DNA of 64,000 nt, taken from positions 1,374,501 to 1,438,500 of the forward strand of contig JAQFVV010012544.1 of the NCBI GenBank assembly GCA_028023455.1, read 5' to 3'. Below the pieces are notes generated by a model that saw nothing but the letters and a program-made list of their open reading frames with translations, was not told where the DNA came from and ran no database searches. The stretch comes from Epiperipatus broadwayi. Its lineage: Eukaryota; Onychophora; Udeonychophora; Euonychophora; Peripatidae. Position numbers and translations under genes: made by a program. Positions 12,730 through 27,277 of this stretch are shown here, one piece after another; the first letter of the stretch is position 1; each line of letters starts with the position of its first letter.

Positions 12730-13610
12730 CTGCAAATATGGTGAAATTATCCTTCTAGGGCAGTGTGTAACTTGCTTATACTGTATGTAGAGGGTTTTGA
12801 ACTCAGATTTTTCAGTCTATTCATCCTCCACCCTATTTCAAGCAACTGATACACATGACTACACACATCTAAAAAGATACATTATCTCCAACATATGTAT
12901 TTTATGTAGAACCAGCACTCATTAATTGGACCAGATTACAATCTCTCATACACATATACAATCAGTGCTCAGTTTATATTAAGATAGCAATTCTTCAAAC
13001 TTTAATGAACAGATTTCAATCTGCTAACCATTCCAACTATTAATCCATCAATTTCATTGAAAAACATATGATGGAACTTTCATAGCCCTTATTGGATTTA
13101 ATATTGTATTCATACCCATGTAGATATTACATCAATTATCAGACAATATGTATCCATATATATTAATAAGACAGACATGGGCTGAACTTATACTAAAATG
13201 TAATCTACTTCCAAAGCAATATGTAATTCTAAGGCAGTATATAACTTGCTTATACATATAAGGAAATATTCAGTATAAGCAAGTTACACACTGCCTTAGT
13301 AATTCATACTGCTTGGGAAATAGATTTACATTTTAGTATAAGTTCAGTCCATCCACTCTTATCAATTTTATATGGATATTTAATGGTCAGATAATTAATA
13401 TAATGCATATATGGGTTTCTTAATGTAAGCTAAGGCTTGATAGTATATATGTATGTGAATTTATGATTTGGCCCAACTGATGTGTTGGTTCTGCATGAAA
13501 TATATGTGTGGTCATGTATATCAGCTGGTTGAGATGATGTGGAAAATGAATAGAATGAAAAATCCTGAGTTCAAATCTCTCTACTTACAAAATTATGCTT
13601 GCACATTATT
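12730..13610. repeat. Foldback element with tRNA-like arms
   Basis: The left part (about 12770-12870) and the right part (about 13515-13610) are inverted copies. Read 5' to 3', each has an A-box-like 'tatcagctggttgaga' followed about 50 nt on by a B-box-like 'gagttcaaatctc', which suggests a tRNA-derived SINE in head-to-head arrangement. Nested inside is a second palindrome centred near 13268: 'gcagtatataacttgcttata' type sequence on the left and its complement on the right. The arms reach out to about 13150 and 13400. The open frame at 13468-13677 is incidental. Confidence 0.5.
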
Positions 13611-14985
13611 TTTAGATGTGAAAATTATCATTTCATTGAAAATATTTTTTAACAAATATTATTTACTTATTGTATAAAAATAATTTGGATAGTGAATAGT
13701 TAATAACGTTTATGTTATAGAAATAATTTTAATCCAGTTAAAACTTTCTATTGTACTAAAAAATCCTCATATTGAAAATTTTTTATAAAGTGGGGTGTAG
13801 AACACAAAGGGGATAATGCTAATATCTGTCGACAATATTGGAAAATCTTTTTTAAAAAAGACTCTTTAATGATTGGAATTATAAATTTGTCCATTAACAT
13901 TGTAGTTTATACAAAAATAAACGCTTGACTTTCAATACATGTATTTTTGTTTATGTTTTGTTATTTTATATATTAATATATGTAAATGTTTGTCTTTCAA
14001 CTTTATAACAATGCATTTAAAATATATATCTACTTTATTATTATTATTTTACATATATGTATATTTAAAATAATGCAATTATTTAATTAATTCTACATGT
14101 TTCATTCGTCGACAGTGTTTGTAGTAAACATGGTAATATATTTCAATGTATGAAAATTATTAAATTCTATGTTTTTATTACTATCACTATTATTAGGAAG
14201 ATTAAATTTCAAATAGGCTACATTCAGAAATTCATAATATAGGCCACAAATAAATAATAACACATGCAAAGAAAAGAATCAAAGAAATTTAAACAAGATC
14301 AAAATTTCAAATAAGGCACATATCTTGCATTATTGCATTGCACATTAACATCAGAGTCAATCTTATGCAAATTTGATGATCTCATGAAATGCTTTAAATA
14401 ATTTTTTGATATAAATTTATTTTAAAATAATGAGCTAAAAATGTTTATTATTGTAATTCTGTGTCATATTTATATCATTACCTAAAAAGTAAATATGGCC
14501 ATAAAAAGATCTGGATGGGTCCTTTTGTCCCTTAGATTTAGCTGCTCAAGTTTGTTAAAAAATAGCATGTGCACCATAAAATTATTTAGGCACATAAAAA
14601 TGCATCTTTTGTACCATAAAGAATAAATTATCAAAGTAACAGTTTGATTATTAGAGAAAATGTCCCTGGAAAAGGAAATAATTATATAATTTCAAGGACT
14701 CAGAATCCAGCAAATCCCAAGTCAATTAAAAAAATGAAATGGTATCTTTGTAACATAATAAATAATAAATATCAATATTAATAGATATACAAAGAATGTA
14801 TAGACAAAATCTTTCACAAAATATGTTTTTAAACAGTATGTGCTTAGCCAGATTTCAAACATTACAAGTCATAGACATACCATAAGTTGAGAGTTGGAAG
14901 TGGGTATATATGTATATGCTGTTATTGTTAATTTACATAAAATATGACAATTAATTTTATAGAATAGGCCATCTCTTAGAGAGGG
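13611..14985. other. AT-rich intergenic sequence
   Basis: No gene, transposon motif or structured repeat is recognised. Only short AT runs near 13965-14060 stand out. Confidence 0.5.
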
Positions 14986-14989
14986 GTGT

Positions 14990-16090
14990 ATGTAAATGAT
15001 TCTTTTCTATTGATTGAGTTTTTGTCACCTGAGATGTGCTTATGCCTCTTTAATTTTTTGTTTAATGTTACTGTGTTTAGCGCACATGATTTTGACAGAT
15101 GAAGGAACAAAGGGATAACCAGTTGTAGAGAAATGTTCAAAAAATAATGTGTGTGTCTGCATTTGTTCTAGCTATATTATATAGGTATGAATGTTGAACA
15201 TGTGAATAGATAAGTTTGCTCGAGATTCACCATAGTAAATGGAGGAGCAGGTGGGTTTCTGGCAATTGATCTTGTAAACAACTTGTGAATGGAGTTCAGT
15301 TGGTATAATTCTTTTTTCAGTGATATTTAGAAAAATGCTAGAAATAAGTCCATTATTTGGTAATCCCATGGCCATCCATTTTCTATTTTGTAATATATAT
15401 TGTTAAGTGTAGCCACAATGTCATTATGAATCCATGTTATGCAATCTCTAATAAAATTTATTTTGTGGCAGTTGTAGAGTGTGCATTGTAATGTTTTTTT
15501 AAATAATTTGATGGCAGTGGTATGAGGGATTGATCTGTATAGTTAGGAAATGTTGAGTCAAACACTGTGGTCTTGTGGATTCAGTTATGCATTCTTAATT
15601 ATTTCTACATCCTTGAATGAGGATCTTATAGAATATTTGCCAAAGCTGAAGGAATTGAGCAGCCATTTGGCTTTTCATTTTAGCAGCTTTACAATAATAG
15701 TTTCCTCCAAAGTTGATAATTAGATGCAAAGGGTGGTCATCTCTATGTAATTTTATGTTAGCAAATAACCTAGGGAGGAGAAAAGGTAGTAACTGATATC
15801 TATTATTACATTTTAGTCTGAATTAAAGCTTATAATTTTTCTAGTTAAATATCATTATTGTTGTTTGAGAAATTGTAAAAGTGCAAGAGATAAGACATTG
15901 GCTTCAAGAAAAAAGTTCAAAACACTTGAATTTAAGTGGTCATTTTCAGAAATTATGAAGCAATTGCTTGTTATATATTCCAAGCATAGGGAGTTGGTAT
16001 CAGCAGGAAAATTATAACAAAGCATATCATATAATTTCCAATAGATATATTTTTGAAATTGATAAAAATACAAATGCAGTGATTTTAGCA
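14990..16090 (-). pseudogene. Penelope-like element, internally deleted (-)
   Basis: Minus-strand reading gives KLHRDDHPLHLI near 15740, fitting the PLE 'PK.HK...PLRPI' block. Further on, NGW/MAMGLPNNGLISSIFL at about 15375 fits the reverse-transcriptase 'NG.AMGSPLS..IA.IF' motif. This is joined almost directly to TELHSQVVYKINCQK and then SSIYYGESRANLSIH. These correspond to the GIY-YIG core of PLE endonucleases ('VYKI.C..C...YIGE....L..R...H'). The stretch holding the catalytic YADD and thumb regions is therefore missing. Frames above 15850 are open but not assignable. It is a dead copy. Confidence 0.6.
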
Positions 16091-16716
16091 AGAAATTAGT
16101 ATTAGGAGAAGGTTGGATTATCTGTGAAGTTTACATATTTGGCCCAAGAGATGTAAACTATTTAGGGATAATAGTTAAAAAGATGTAGGTTTTTTTAAAA
16201 TTTAAATATATAAAAGATGGCTATTTAGAAAAGAACAAAATTAAAGTATTTTTTAAAAAAAGCAATTGTCATTATCTTAAAGTACTTTCTATGCAATAAA
16301 TTTGTACAAGAAGAAAAAGATTGTTTGAAGCAGTTAGTAGATATGTTTTTTTTTTCTGTTTGTTTTAATTAGTTGATTAAATGTGGCTACTTATCAGTAT
16401 AGGGAAAGGTATGATTTGAATGGAGATGTAATCAATTTCTTTTAGTTTTCTCTAAAAAATGATCTCTGTCAAAAATATTTAGATAAAAATAACAAAAAAT
16501 AAATAAAAGCATGGGAAAGGCTTACCTTTAAAAAAATAAGTAAGACAATGACTTCTATATATAATATTCTCTTCTTATAAATCTAATGAAATATATTCTC
16601 CTTTTTAAAAAAAAACTATTTTTTTCTCATTAACCATATATATATATACTATGGTCTTTCCAATATTTTGATTGCTTTTTCCTGAAGACATTCTCAAGGA
16701 TCTATAATATATATAT

Positions 16717-17468
16717 GTTGATACGAAAATTTTCACAGGTTGCATATTTAAAAGACATATTTTGCATGTTCATCCATGTTAAAATATTTTAAATATTGAT
16801 ATACCAACGTTTCGACTTGGTCACACAAGTCATCCACAAAGCTGTTTAAATATTTCCTACCTGTAGAGGTTAATAATGTTGATACAAAGATTTTCATGGG
16901 TTACATATATAAAAGACATATTTTGCAGGTTCAGCCGTGTTAAAATATTTTAAATATTGATATACCGACATTTCAACTTGGTCACACAAGTCATCCACAA
17001 AGCTGTTTAAATATTTCCTACCTATAGAGGTTAATAATGTTGATACAAAGATTTTCATTGGTTACATATATAAAAGACATATTTTTCTGGTTCAGCCATG
17101 TTAAAATATTTTAAATATTGATATACCGACATTTCAACTTGGTCACACAAGTCATCCACAAAGCTGTTTAAATATTTCCTACCTATAGAGGTTAATAATG
17201 TTGATACGAAGATTTTCATGGGTTACATATATAAAAGACATATTTTGCAGGTTCAGCCGTGTTAAAATATTTTAAATATTGATATACCGACGTTTCAACT
17301 TGGTCACACAAGTCATCCACAAAGCTGTTTAAATATTTCCTACCTATAGAGGTTAATAATGTTGATACAAAGATTTTCACAGGTTGTATATATAAAAGAC
17401 ATATTTTGTGAGTTCATCCTTGTTAAAATATTGATATACTGACATTTCAACTTGGTCACACAAGTCAT
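16717..17468 (-). repeat. 161-bp tandem array with hammerhead-like motif
   Basis: The marker GTTGATAC starts at 16717, 16878, 17039, 17200 and 17361, giving a period of exactly 161 bp and about 4.7 copies that are nearly identical. Read on the minus strand, each unit carries GGATGACTTG, a short loop, and CCAAGT followed by (C/T)GAAA. CTTG and CAAG pair as stem II. GAAA is followed by CGTC or CGTT in the copies at about 16810 and 17291, so helix III can only be the ACGT palindrome. The 5' core is TGGATGA rather than the canonical CTGATGA, so cleavage activity is uncertain. The same motif lies just downstream of a PLE endonuclease frame at 59.3 kb. This suggests that the array derives from a PLE pseudo-LTR or retrozyme. 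Confidence 0.7.
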
Positions 17469-17532
17469 GACTTGTGTGACCAAGTTGAAATGTTCGTATA
17501 TCAATATTTAAAATATTTTAACATGGATGAAC
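17469..17532 (+). repeat. Inverted partial copy closing the 161-bp array
   Basis: The last array unit turns round at CAAGTCATGACTTG (17461-17474). The sequence then reads back as an inverted copy of the unit to about 17532 (GACTTGTGTGACCAAG, then the AT-rich 'aatatttaaaatattttaac' portion). This creates a perfect-centre palindrome at the array's right edge, next to a minus-strand PLE fragment. Confidence 0.75.
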
Positions 17533-17765
17533 CTTATATATAACATTATTATTATAATATATATATATCCTTCTCATCATTAAAAAACAATAAGATTTCA
17601 GTTTCATCTATCAATAAATCTTTTTTATATCCATACAACATTATATAAACTACATATACTTACTTCCTTATATTCCAAACCTTTTGTTATATTTTATATA
17701 CACATTGCCTTTTTATACATTTTTATTAATTACTTTTTAACCAATACCTTTACATACAATTTGTT

Positions 17766-18083
17766 TTATTTAAACACATTATCTATACAATTTGTTTTAT
17801 TCAAAATAGGTTTGTTTCCTTTTATATATAGTCTTTCTTTTACCATTCTTACCCTATATAATTTTACCTTTTCTAACATTTTTATCTCAAAATTTATATG
17901 TCTAAATTCTTTACTATGTATATTCACATTTGAATTTCTATCACTTAAATGTTGTTTAAATCTTGACTTTAATTTATTTTTTGTTGTACTTACATATGAC
18001 ACATTCTTATTATCGTTTTTATAATCTAAGTATTCAATTCTATAAATTCCAATATTTTTAACATACTTATTTTTTTGTTTCAT
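17766..18083 (-). pseudogene. PLE GIY-YIG endonuclease fragment (-)
   Basis: A 105-residue open frame reads VKNIGIYRIEYLDYK and then KNVSYVSTTKNKLKSRFKQH. GIY is intact, the second signature is YVS in place of YVG/YIG, and 'L..RF.QH' follows, as in GIY-YIG nucleases of Penelope-like elements. Residues around 12-50 carry the core. The reverse transcriptase that should precede it is not readable above 18.1 kb. The fragment lies upstream, on its own strand, of the 161-bp hammerhead-like array, which is the order expected for a PLE coding end followed by its pseudo-LTR. Confidence 0.6.
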
Positions 18084-18115
18084 TTATCAAATTTCCTAAA
18101 TTAAATTTCATTGTA

Positions 18116-18181
18116 TATACTGGTTAATCTTAACAAAAGTATTTTTTGATACTGGTTAATCTTAACAAAAGTATTTTTTGA
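18116..18181. repeat. Tandem duplication, about 32 bp x2
   Basis: The segment 'atactggttaatcttaacaaaagtattttttg' type occurs twice in direct succession with no visible mismatch. This suggests a recent slip or duplication inside the PLE remnant. Confidence 0.8.
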
Positions 18182-18184
18182 TAT

Positions 18185-19300
18185 ATTGTAACTACTATAT
18201 ATTATTTTAAACACATCTTTCTTTTTATTTTTTTAATATTTTTTTTTCTACATAATTTATAAATAGTTTTAATTGGATAATCATTTTTTATTGTCTCTTC
18301 TCTTATATTATTAATTTCTTTCTAAAATAACTTTTTTCCTGAACACAAATTTATTCCTCTAAATATTCTATTCTTAAAAATATTTATTTTATGTCCATAT
18401 TCGATTCTCGATTACTTAATAACCCATAACTCTTGTATATATGGACCTACCACATATTCTATTTCTATTAAGATCAAATTTATATATCTGCTAGAAGTTA
18501 AATGACATTTGATTTTAATACCAAGAATATCATTATACCATTAGAATATATCTATATATATACTATTCAAAATATACTTGAGTTTATGCTGATATTTACA
18601 TTTGTAGTATATATGTGGAATAAGGTGTGTTGTAAATAATAATACATTAGAAGGTGATCCCAATATTTCAAATAGGTGAAGGATGAATTTTGAGAATGTT
18701 TTACTATTTAGGGTTATATAAATCTGACAGTTTAGTATATGATTAGTGAAAAGCTAAAGTACTGATCATGGTATTTTAGTATCAATAAATGTATGCATGA
18801 AAATATTAATTGATATTTAATCAAAAATGTAGTTACATGGCTATATAACTTTCCCACAGTCAAATTGTGTCTAAAATTGTTTTAAGCAAAAGAATAGTTT
18901 GCCCAGAAGATCAACTAATCTCTACTTCTAGAAGAACCATAGATATAGAAAACCCATTAGTTAAATTTAAGATCACATTAGCTTTTTAATAACATGGAAT
19001 TTTATAAAACTGTTTTTGAGAAAAAATTGGACAAATCAGAAAGATGTTGTTAATTTATTTCAAACAAATAAAATGAACTACAATATGCTATATGTTTTAG
19101 ACCATAAAATTCAAATATAATCAGTAGTTTCAGTGCAAAATCATTTAGTAAAAATATATTATCACATAAATCACCAAGAAAATTTGAAAAATGTTGAAAT
19201 AACTATGAATTTAGAATTGCTGTATAATTTTTAACAAATATAGGCTCAAAAATGTTGCTACTTGTGTTAGTATTATCACCAATATTGAGGACTGATGAAC
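18185..19300. other. AT-rich sequence; weak PLE traces near 18.3-18.4 kb
   Basis: The first 250 bp may continue the decayed minus-strand PLE (lysine-rich antisense frames). Beyond that I see nothing assignable. Confidence 0.35.
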
Positions 19301-19310
19301 TCACATATGT

Positions 19311-21770
<2,460 letters not shown>

Positions 21771-21774
21771 ATGT

Positions 21775-23070
21775 ATTTTACTAATTATTATTATCATTTT
21801 CAACAATTATTAATCCATTGCAGGGTATATGTCTTTTCATATTTAGGCAAGTTTATTCAATCCATAACTTTTCTTTATTCCAGCAAACTTTCGGTTTATC
21901 TATATTTCTCATATATGATCTTATTCCAGATCTTTTACAATCTTTTAGAATATAGTTTAAGATTGCAGTTATCTATTTACTGTCATCATTTTAATATCTT
22001 AACTCTTTCAGTGATATCCATGTTGACATTTATTGTTTTGCTCATATATTTCAATTTTGATTTATTTTTTTTTTTGTTGCTATTCTCAGTGTTCCTTTTT
22101 TCTAACTACTCAGGATGGACTGATGTCTTTAAATTGCTATTTCTATCATCTATTCAAGTCTCACATCTAAAAGTTATAATTGATTAAAAAGTATTTCTTT
22201 ACAAAATGGAGGTATCAAAAGCATTCCATGTACATTTAATTCTATTATTCATGTTTATAATTGTTAAATTTTTAAATTCATTATAATCAATATTTATATT
22301 CTACTTTTTATAAAATCTATTAAACATTACTTTTGTCTTTTTAAGATTTAACACTGATGTTGTTGTTTTTTTTTTTTTGTATAACTTTTTTGAAATTCTA
22401 AGGTAATATTTGTAAAATCAATTACATCATCAGCAAAATTTAAATATCTAATAGTCTTTTTTTTTAATCTATAAAATATATCTAATAAAATTATTATAAA
22501 ATGTTTTGAAAATGTGAAATCTTTTTGCTATACTATTTTATCATTGGTCAGTCTTCTTTCTTATTAATTTTGTCATTGGTCATCCTTTTTAGTATCATTG
22601 TGAATTCTAATCACTTTTGATGAATTTTGATAAAATATTTTTGAAGACATAATATCTTAAGTTTTTATCTTGATAGTCCTAATAAAATCAAATGTTTTTT
22701 TCATAATCCACAAATCCAAAATACGTTGACTTATATTCATAGTTTTTTGTAATATTTTTTAATACAAGCTTCTATTATACTACAAAAGCTTTTACATCAA
22801 ACTTGCTTTTAGGAACTTGATTCCAAATTTCTTTGTATAGAGTTGTAAAAACAGAAAACTATTTGATCTTTAGTTTTTAATGTGTTTCTTTTCAATTTTC
22901 CTAATATTATTATCACTACTGCATTCACCCAATTATCCCATATATCTTTATTATTTAAATATTTGTTATATAATTTTGACAATTTCTCAATTTTTATAAT
23001 TGCTTCTTTTAACATATTTATAACTTCATTATTTCTTCAAGTTTTCATCTTTCATAAATTTGATTATATG
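21775..23070 (-). pseudogene. RTE-like LINE copy 1 (-), RT and 3' end
   Basis: The minus strand reads KDIWDNWVNAVVIII near 22930, fitting the 'DWKN..I..I.KKGD' block. Then IRYLNFADDVIDFTN, with the catalytic FADD encoded at 22426-22437, is followed by LEFQKSYTK. The 3' terminus near 21800 ('...ttgcaatggattaataattgttga' on the minus strand) matches the ends of the copies at 24.4 kb and 55.14 kb. The three therefore belong to one family. Frameshifts and stops interrupt the frame. The 165-codon plus-strand frame over 21690-22187 is its antisense shadow. Confidence 0.65.
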
Positions 23071-23519
23071 TTTCATTTATTCATTTAAAATACTTAGAAA
23101 TATAAAAAATGCACTTATAATCACATGACCTACATTTCTTTTTTGCCCATTAATGTTCTAAAATGACTTACCAATTCAAGCTTAAGTTCTTTGAAATTAA
23201 TTTTGAATATTACTGGTATCAATTCTTAATGCTGTCTTTTTAATAGCTCTTGTCTTTTTTTTTGCTTTATATTAACATATATCTTATATTTTATTAATCA
23301 ATGATCATCTTACATGTTGAATCTATTAAGCATGTTATAATATTGAAATGTACATTTATTAGTAGTCAAAATGTAATCCAATTCTTGTAATATACAAAGT
23401 TTTTTCCTTTATGTTTCGTATATTGTTTTTCATTTTTAAATCTATAATCTAATCAACTGTTTTATCTCTAAAATTAATTCCCATAACACACTATTTCACT
23501 TTACTTCCCAAACTTCATG

Positions 23520-24200
23520 AATTTTTATTTAAAAATTACTTCCCATAACACAACGTTTCACTCCATTTCCAAAGGTTTATAAATTTTTATGTTAACATTT
23601 TGTTTATTAAGCAACTTATTTCCTTTACTAATAAAGATAGCTTCATTTATCTTCCTTTTTTTATTATTATTCATTTCATGAAATATCCTCATTTTATCGG
23701 CATTACATTTAAGTTTGTAATATCTTTTTCTGTAACCATTGAGACTCGTTAAAATATAAAGTCCCACAAAGGTAAATAATTTTATACATTATATTATTTT
23801 TATGCTCTTTATCAATATTATTTTTAAAATTATTAAGCAGTCTATTTACATTTGCACAATGTTATGACACTCAGAACAAATGCTCTTAATCAATTTATTA
23901 TTATCTCCTGCATTATATGTATTGAAATCCATTTTTATTTTTTTACTACTAACATTGTTAATTTGTTTTTAAAATTTTCAACTACTTGTTTAATGTATCC
24001 AATATCATATGCTAATAATACAAATTTTTCTACATAATGTCTAATATTCATTCTTACCATTTGTATATTTCTATAATTTATCATTCCTAGCTTAAAAAAT
24101 ATTATAATGCAGCCATTTTATACATCAAAGAAACGTCAGAGTCAGGATGTACATATTATTTCTTTTCAATAGGATTTATATCAAAACGTTTTTCAGAATT
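23520..24200 (-). pseudogene. Decayed PLE 3' fragment (-)
   Basis: The minus-strand frame 23767-23558 ends FHEMNNNKKRKINEAIFISK and then NVNIKIYKPLEME. It aligns by eye with the C-terminus of the better PLE copies at 32.8 and 34.9 kb (ILMEERNHKKRKIEQAIL...). Just upstream, YLCGTLYFNESQWLQKKI resembles a broken 'C.C..LYIGES....KRL' GIY-YIG core. A 57-bp direct duplication (about 23475-23531 and 23534-23590) overlaps its downstream end. The copy is heavily decayed. Confidence 0.5.
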
Positions 24201-24384
24201 GCTTAAAATTATATTCAAATATTTTTTTTATTAGCTTTTTCTTGATAATCCGCTTCCATTATTTAATTTATTTGAGTTGCTCTTTAATCTATAGATATTC
24301 TCTTCTTTTCCACACATAATTACTTTATCTACATATACTGTTAATATTTTTCTTTTTCACGGTTCTTCACAATTCTTCATACAT

Positions 24385-26320
24385 CGATAATATCAGCAAT
24401 AACATCATTTTCAACCATTATTGATCCACTGCAGGATAGAGATCTTTTAAGTTTAATCCAGTTATTCTAATCCCTAACTTTTTTTTCCACACATCAACAA
24501 CTTTTTTATTTTGGTCATCCAACTCATGTATGATCTTTTTCTAGATTTTTGACAAGATCTTGGAATCCAGTTTAAGATTTTAACTGTCCATATATTATCA
24601 TCTCTTTTAGAACTATGTCCATTCCAGCATGTTCTTCATACATTAATTTCATTTTGATTCATTTTATTTACTCCTAACAAATATCTCTCCATATATTGTT
24701 TAATGGTCTGAAGTTTTTGTACAGCTCTTCTGTTTAGTGTCCAAGTCTCAAATATGTGATGAAGAATTGCTAAAACACATCTATTAAAAAGTTTTCTTTT
24801 CAAACACATATGATTAATTTTATCTAGTACATTTCGATCTGTATTAATAATCTAACCAAGGCATATATAGTTATTAACTTCTAATTGCTTATTATCAAGC
24901 TTTATTTTCTTCTTTTGAAGAAAACCCACCGAACATTACTTTAATCTTTTTATCAGGTATTTTTAACTCTACTTTTTACTCCCATCTGATAACTCTTAAA
25001 ACATTTTTGAAATTCCGAAGCATTATTTGAAAAACAACTACATTATCTTCAAAATCTGGATTAGTTAAATAATCGTCATTTTTTCTCATTTATCTACCCA
25101 TTTTAACCCATAAAATATTTCTTGTAAAACTGCTGTAAAAAGTTTTAGAGAAATGAAGACACCATGCCATACATCCTCTTCAATTTTAATCCTTTTAGTA
25201 TCACTACCTAATTTAATTATCACTGTTGTATTTTGATAAATATTTTTCAAAATATGAGATATCCTGGGTATATATCTCTTGATGATCCAATTGTTTAATT
25301 ATGGAAGAAATTCTTATAAAATCAAATGTCTTTCTATAATCTATAAAACAAAGTGTAATCTGTTTATAATCCAAAGTTCATTGTAGTCAAATTTTAATTA
25401 CCTTGATAAAAAATTTGCATAGAACTGATTAAGACTATGAGTCTAAAATTTCTAATATCTTCTTTATCACCTTTTTTAAATATCAGTACTAGTATTGGAT
25501 TCTTCCAAACATCTGGTACATCATTTACATATTTGATATATAACTTGGCCAACAATAATTTCTTTAGATATTTCTTTTAAGATGTCAACTATAATTTCAT
25601 TATTATCTAGAGTTTTGTTTATTTATAGATTTAATTGCATATTTCCTTTCTTCTTCTAATATGCTGGACAATTTAGAAGATATAATAAATGTATGGGATT
25701 CATTTTTCTTGTTCTTTATTTCTATATAATTTTTTATATAATTATTCCATACATTTCATTATGTCATCTCTCTTTATAATAATAGTTCCATCTTTTCTTC
25801 TCATTGCAGAAATGTTTTTATCAATACCAAGTTATTGATTTATACTTTCAATAGTTTTAATCTCTTCTATAGTTTTCCTTACTAATTTACAATTATATTC
25901 TCTTGTAACTTTTTTTTATTTTTTTTATTTAAGTGTCATAGCATCGGCGGGACACAAACCCGCAACCGGGCAACTGCCTGCAAGTGCAAGGCAGTCGCGC
26001 TAACCTCTCGACCACCAATGCATAATTTTATAAAACTCCAGATATTCAATTCTTCTTAATGGATCATTTTTTTAAAAATTTAATATTTCTTTATATATAT
26101 TCTATTGCTTCTTATTGATTTAAATTGATTCTGAACCAACTTAAGAATCTGTTAATATTTTTAAATAATTTGAAAGTTCTAATTGAAATTCATTAGAATG
26201 TTTCTGAAGATTAGGGATATCAGCTGTGAATACTGTTTGTTTTAATAATTTTGAACTTTTTAGTTTTGCATTAACATGTATCTTATAATTCTTTAATTGA
26301 TCATCACTGTCTGTATTGAA
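24385..26320 (-). pseudogene. RTE-like LINE copy 2 (-), carrying a SINE
   Basis: Minus-strand pieces in order are DVPDVWKNPILVLIFKKGDK (25550-25460), YLTNPDFEDNVVVFQ (a mutated FADD block, about 25070), and VELKIPDKKIKVMFGG. C-terminal pieces are CLKRKLFNRCVLAILHHIFE and then TWTLNRRAVQKLQT (24830-24690), followed by KRDDNIWTVKILNWIPR. This matches the plus-strand copy at 54.6 kb closely. The copy ends near 24385-24420 with the same terminal sequence as copies 1 and 3. A tRNA-derived SINE splits it at 25.9 kb. Sequence up to about 26.3 kb looks like the linker before the RT domain. Multiple stops make it inactive. Confidence 0.7.
25910..26021 (-). mobile_element. tRNA-derived SINE (-), class II tRNA-like head
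   Basis: On the minus strand a tRNA-like unit starts GCATTGGTGGTCGAGAGG at 26021 and closes with CCGATGC, forming a seven-pair acceptor stem with one G-T pair. The A box is TGGTCGAGAGGTTAGCGC. The T arm is GCGGG/CCCGC around TTTGTGT. The anticodon-arm loop would be TTGCACT. A longer variable region makes it Ser/Leu-like. It is followed by TATGACAC and an A-rich tail (poly-T at 25911-25930 on the plus strand). A second copy at 42.46 kb shares the head and the TATGACAC joint, so this is a SINE and not a tRNA gene. It sits inside RTE copy 2. No clear target duplication is seen. Confidence 0.8.
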
Positions 26321-26850
26321 TTTAACATTACAACCTTAAAAGCCTTTACTCAGCTGAATTATAATTGTTGAAAGAAAATCTAATGGATCATTGTGACATA
26401 TAAATTACCTGATACATATTAACAAATTTTCTCAAATATTTTTCATATAAAATATTTAATGTTTCAAATAATCTCATCAAATATTATATGTCACCATTTT
26501 TTATCTCAGTCAAAGAATTTACAATTTTTTTTTTTTTACAATCTATTTTAATTATAACTATCTGATTTATTTCAAATATTAGACTTCATTTTTGTGAATT
26601 CATTTGTTAATATGTTTTATTATATTAAAATATTAAATAAAACCTACCTTTATTTCAATTTCTTTATCTCTTTACATTCCTATTTTGACCATTTACGTTT
26701 ATCTTTATTAATATGATTAATAATTATTATTAATGCCCCTATTTATAATTTTACTTTCTATTAAATGTATTACATTTTCTTTATTACAATATCTTACTTC
26801 TTATTAGAAACGTATAATATTTTGGTCTATTACTTCAACAACAACAACAA
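26316..26850. repeat. Left arm of a >500-bp inverted repeat
   Basis: This arm recurs inverted at 26910-27040 plus 27482-27880. Landmarks include 'tatttcaaatattagacttc' against its complement near 27610, and 'gaaagaaaatctaatgg' against 'ccattagattttctttc' near 27810. The pair would form a very long imperfect hairpin. The left arm overlaps the 5' part of RTE copy 2. Confidence 0.75.
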
Positions 26851-26863
26851 CAATAATAATATT

Positions 26864-26899
<36 letters not shown>

Positions 26900-26905
26900 T
26901 ATTGA
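26833..26905. repeat. Trinucleotide loop (CAA)n (AAT)n (CAT)n
   Basis: Short runs of CAA, AAT and then about ten CAT/ATC repeats form the spacer between the arms of the large inverted repeat. Confidence 0.9.
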
Positions 26906-27153
26906 TATTATTATTGAAGTGATAGACCAAAATATTTTAAGTTTCTAATAAGAAATAAGATATTAGAATAAAGAAAAAGATATAAATTTAATAAAAAGTA
27001 AAATTATAAACAGGAGTATTAACAATGAATTCTTAATCATTAAAACAGGCAAAACTCTCCATACAGTAATGCCACTCAGTGCAAGCTAGAGTAATCAATG
27101 GATTCCAGAAGGTTTGTGCATAAAATCCCTATCTAGTGCCTACTCATCCAATA

Positions 27154-27195
27154 TCCCCAGACTAGTTTCTGTCTTGTGGCCTTCATTAGTGAGGA
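27154..27195 (-). ncRNA. Hammerhead-like motif (group B)
   Basis: Read on the minus strand, stem I TCCTCA pairs with TGGGGA. The core is CTAATGA (canonical CTGATGA, one change). It is followed by AGGCCACAAGACA, GAAA, then the palindrome ACTAGT, ending at the GTC cleavage triplet (27160-27162). Stem II is degraded here compared with the plus copy. It is type I topology with almost no helix III. Confidence 0.55.
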
Positions 27196-27277
27196 TCTTT
27201 GGATCTGAAAGCACTGCACCTAGATCTTAGGGGCTAATGCAACCCTCCAGCAGGTGCAGTGCACTCAGATTCAAAGC

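Noticed and set aside
16717-17520. CRISPR-like array
   Set aside because: Units are 161 bp and near-identical throughout, with no unique spacers. The DNA is eukaryotic.
22424-22440. CTGATGA on the minus strand as a hammerhead core
   Set aside because: It is the codons of the FADD box of an RTE reverse transcriptase (TTT GCT GAT GAT), and no stem II or GAAA follows.
23475-23590. GAAACGTT in a 57-bp duplication downstream of a PLE fragment as a hammerhead
   Set aside because: No CTGATGA-like core or stem II is recognisable upstream on the minus strand. The duplication is mentioned under the PLE fragment only.
25930-26021. True tRNA gene on the minus strand
   Set aside because: A second copy at 42.46 kb shares the non-tRNA joint TATGACAC and an A tail with target duplication, so it is a SINE. 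The anticodon stem also has a mismatch.
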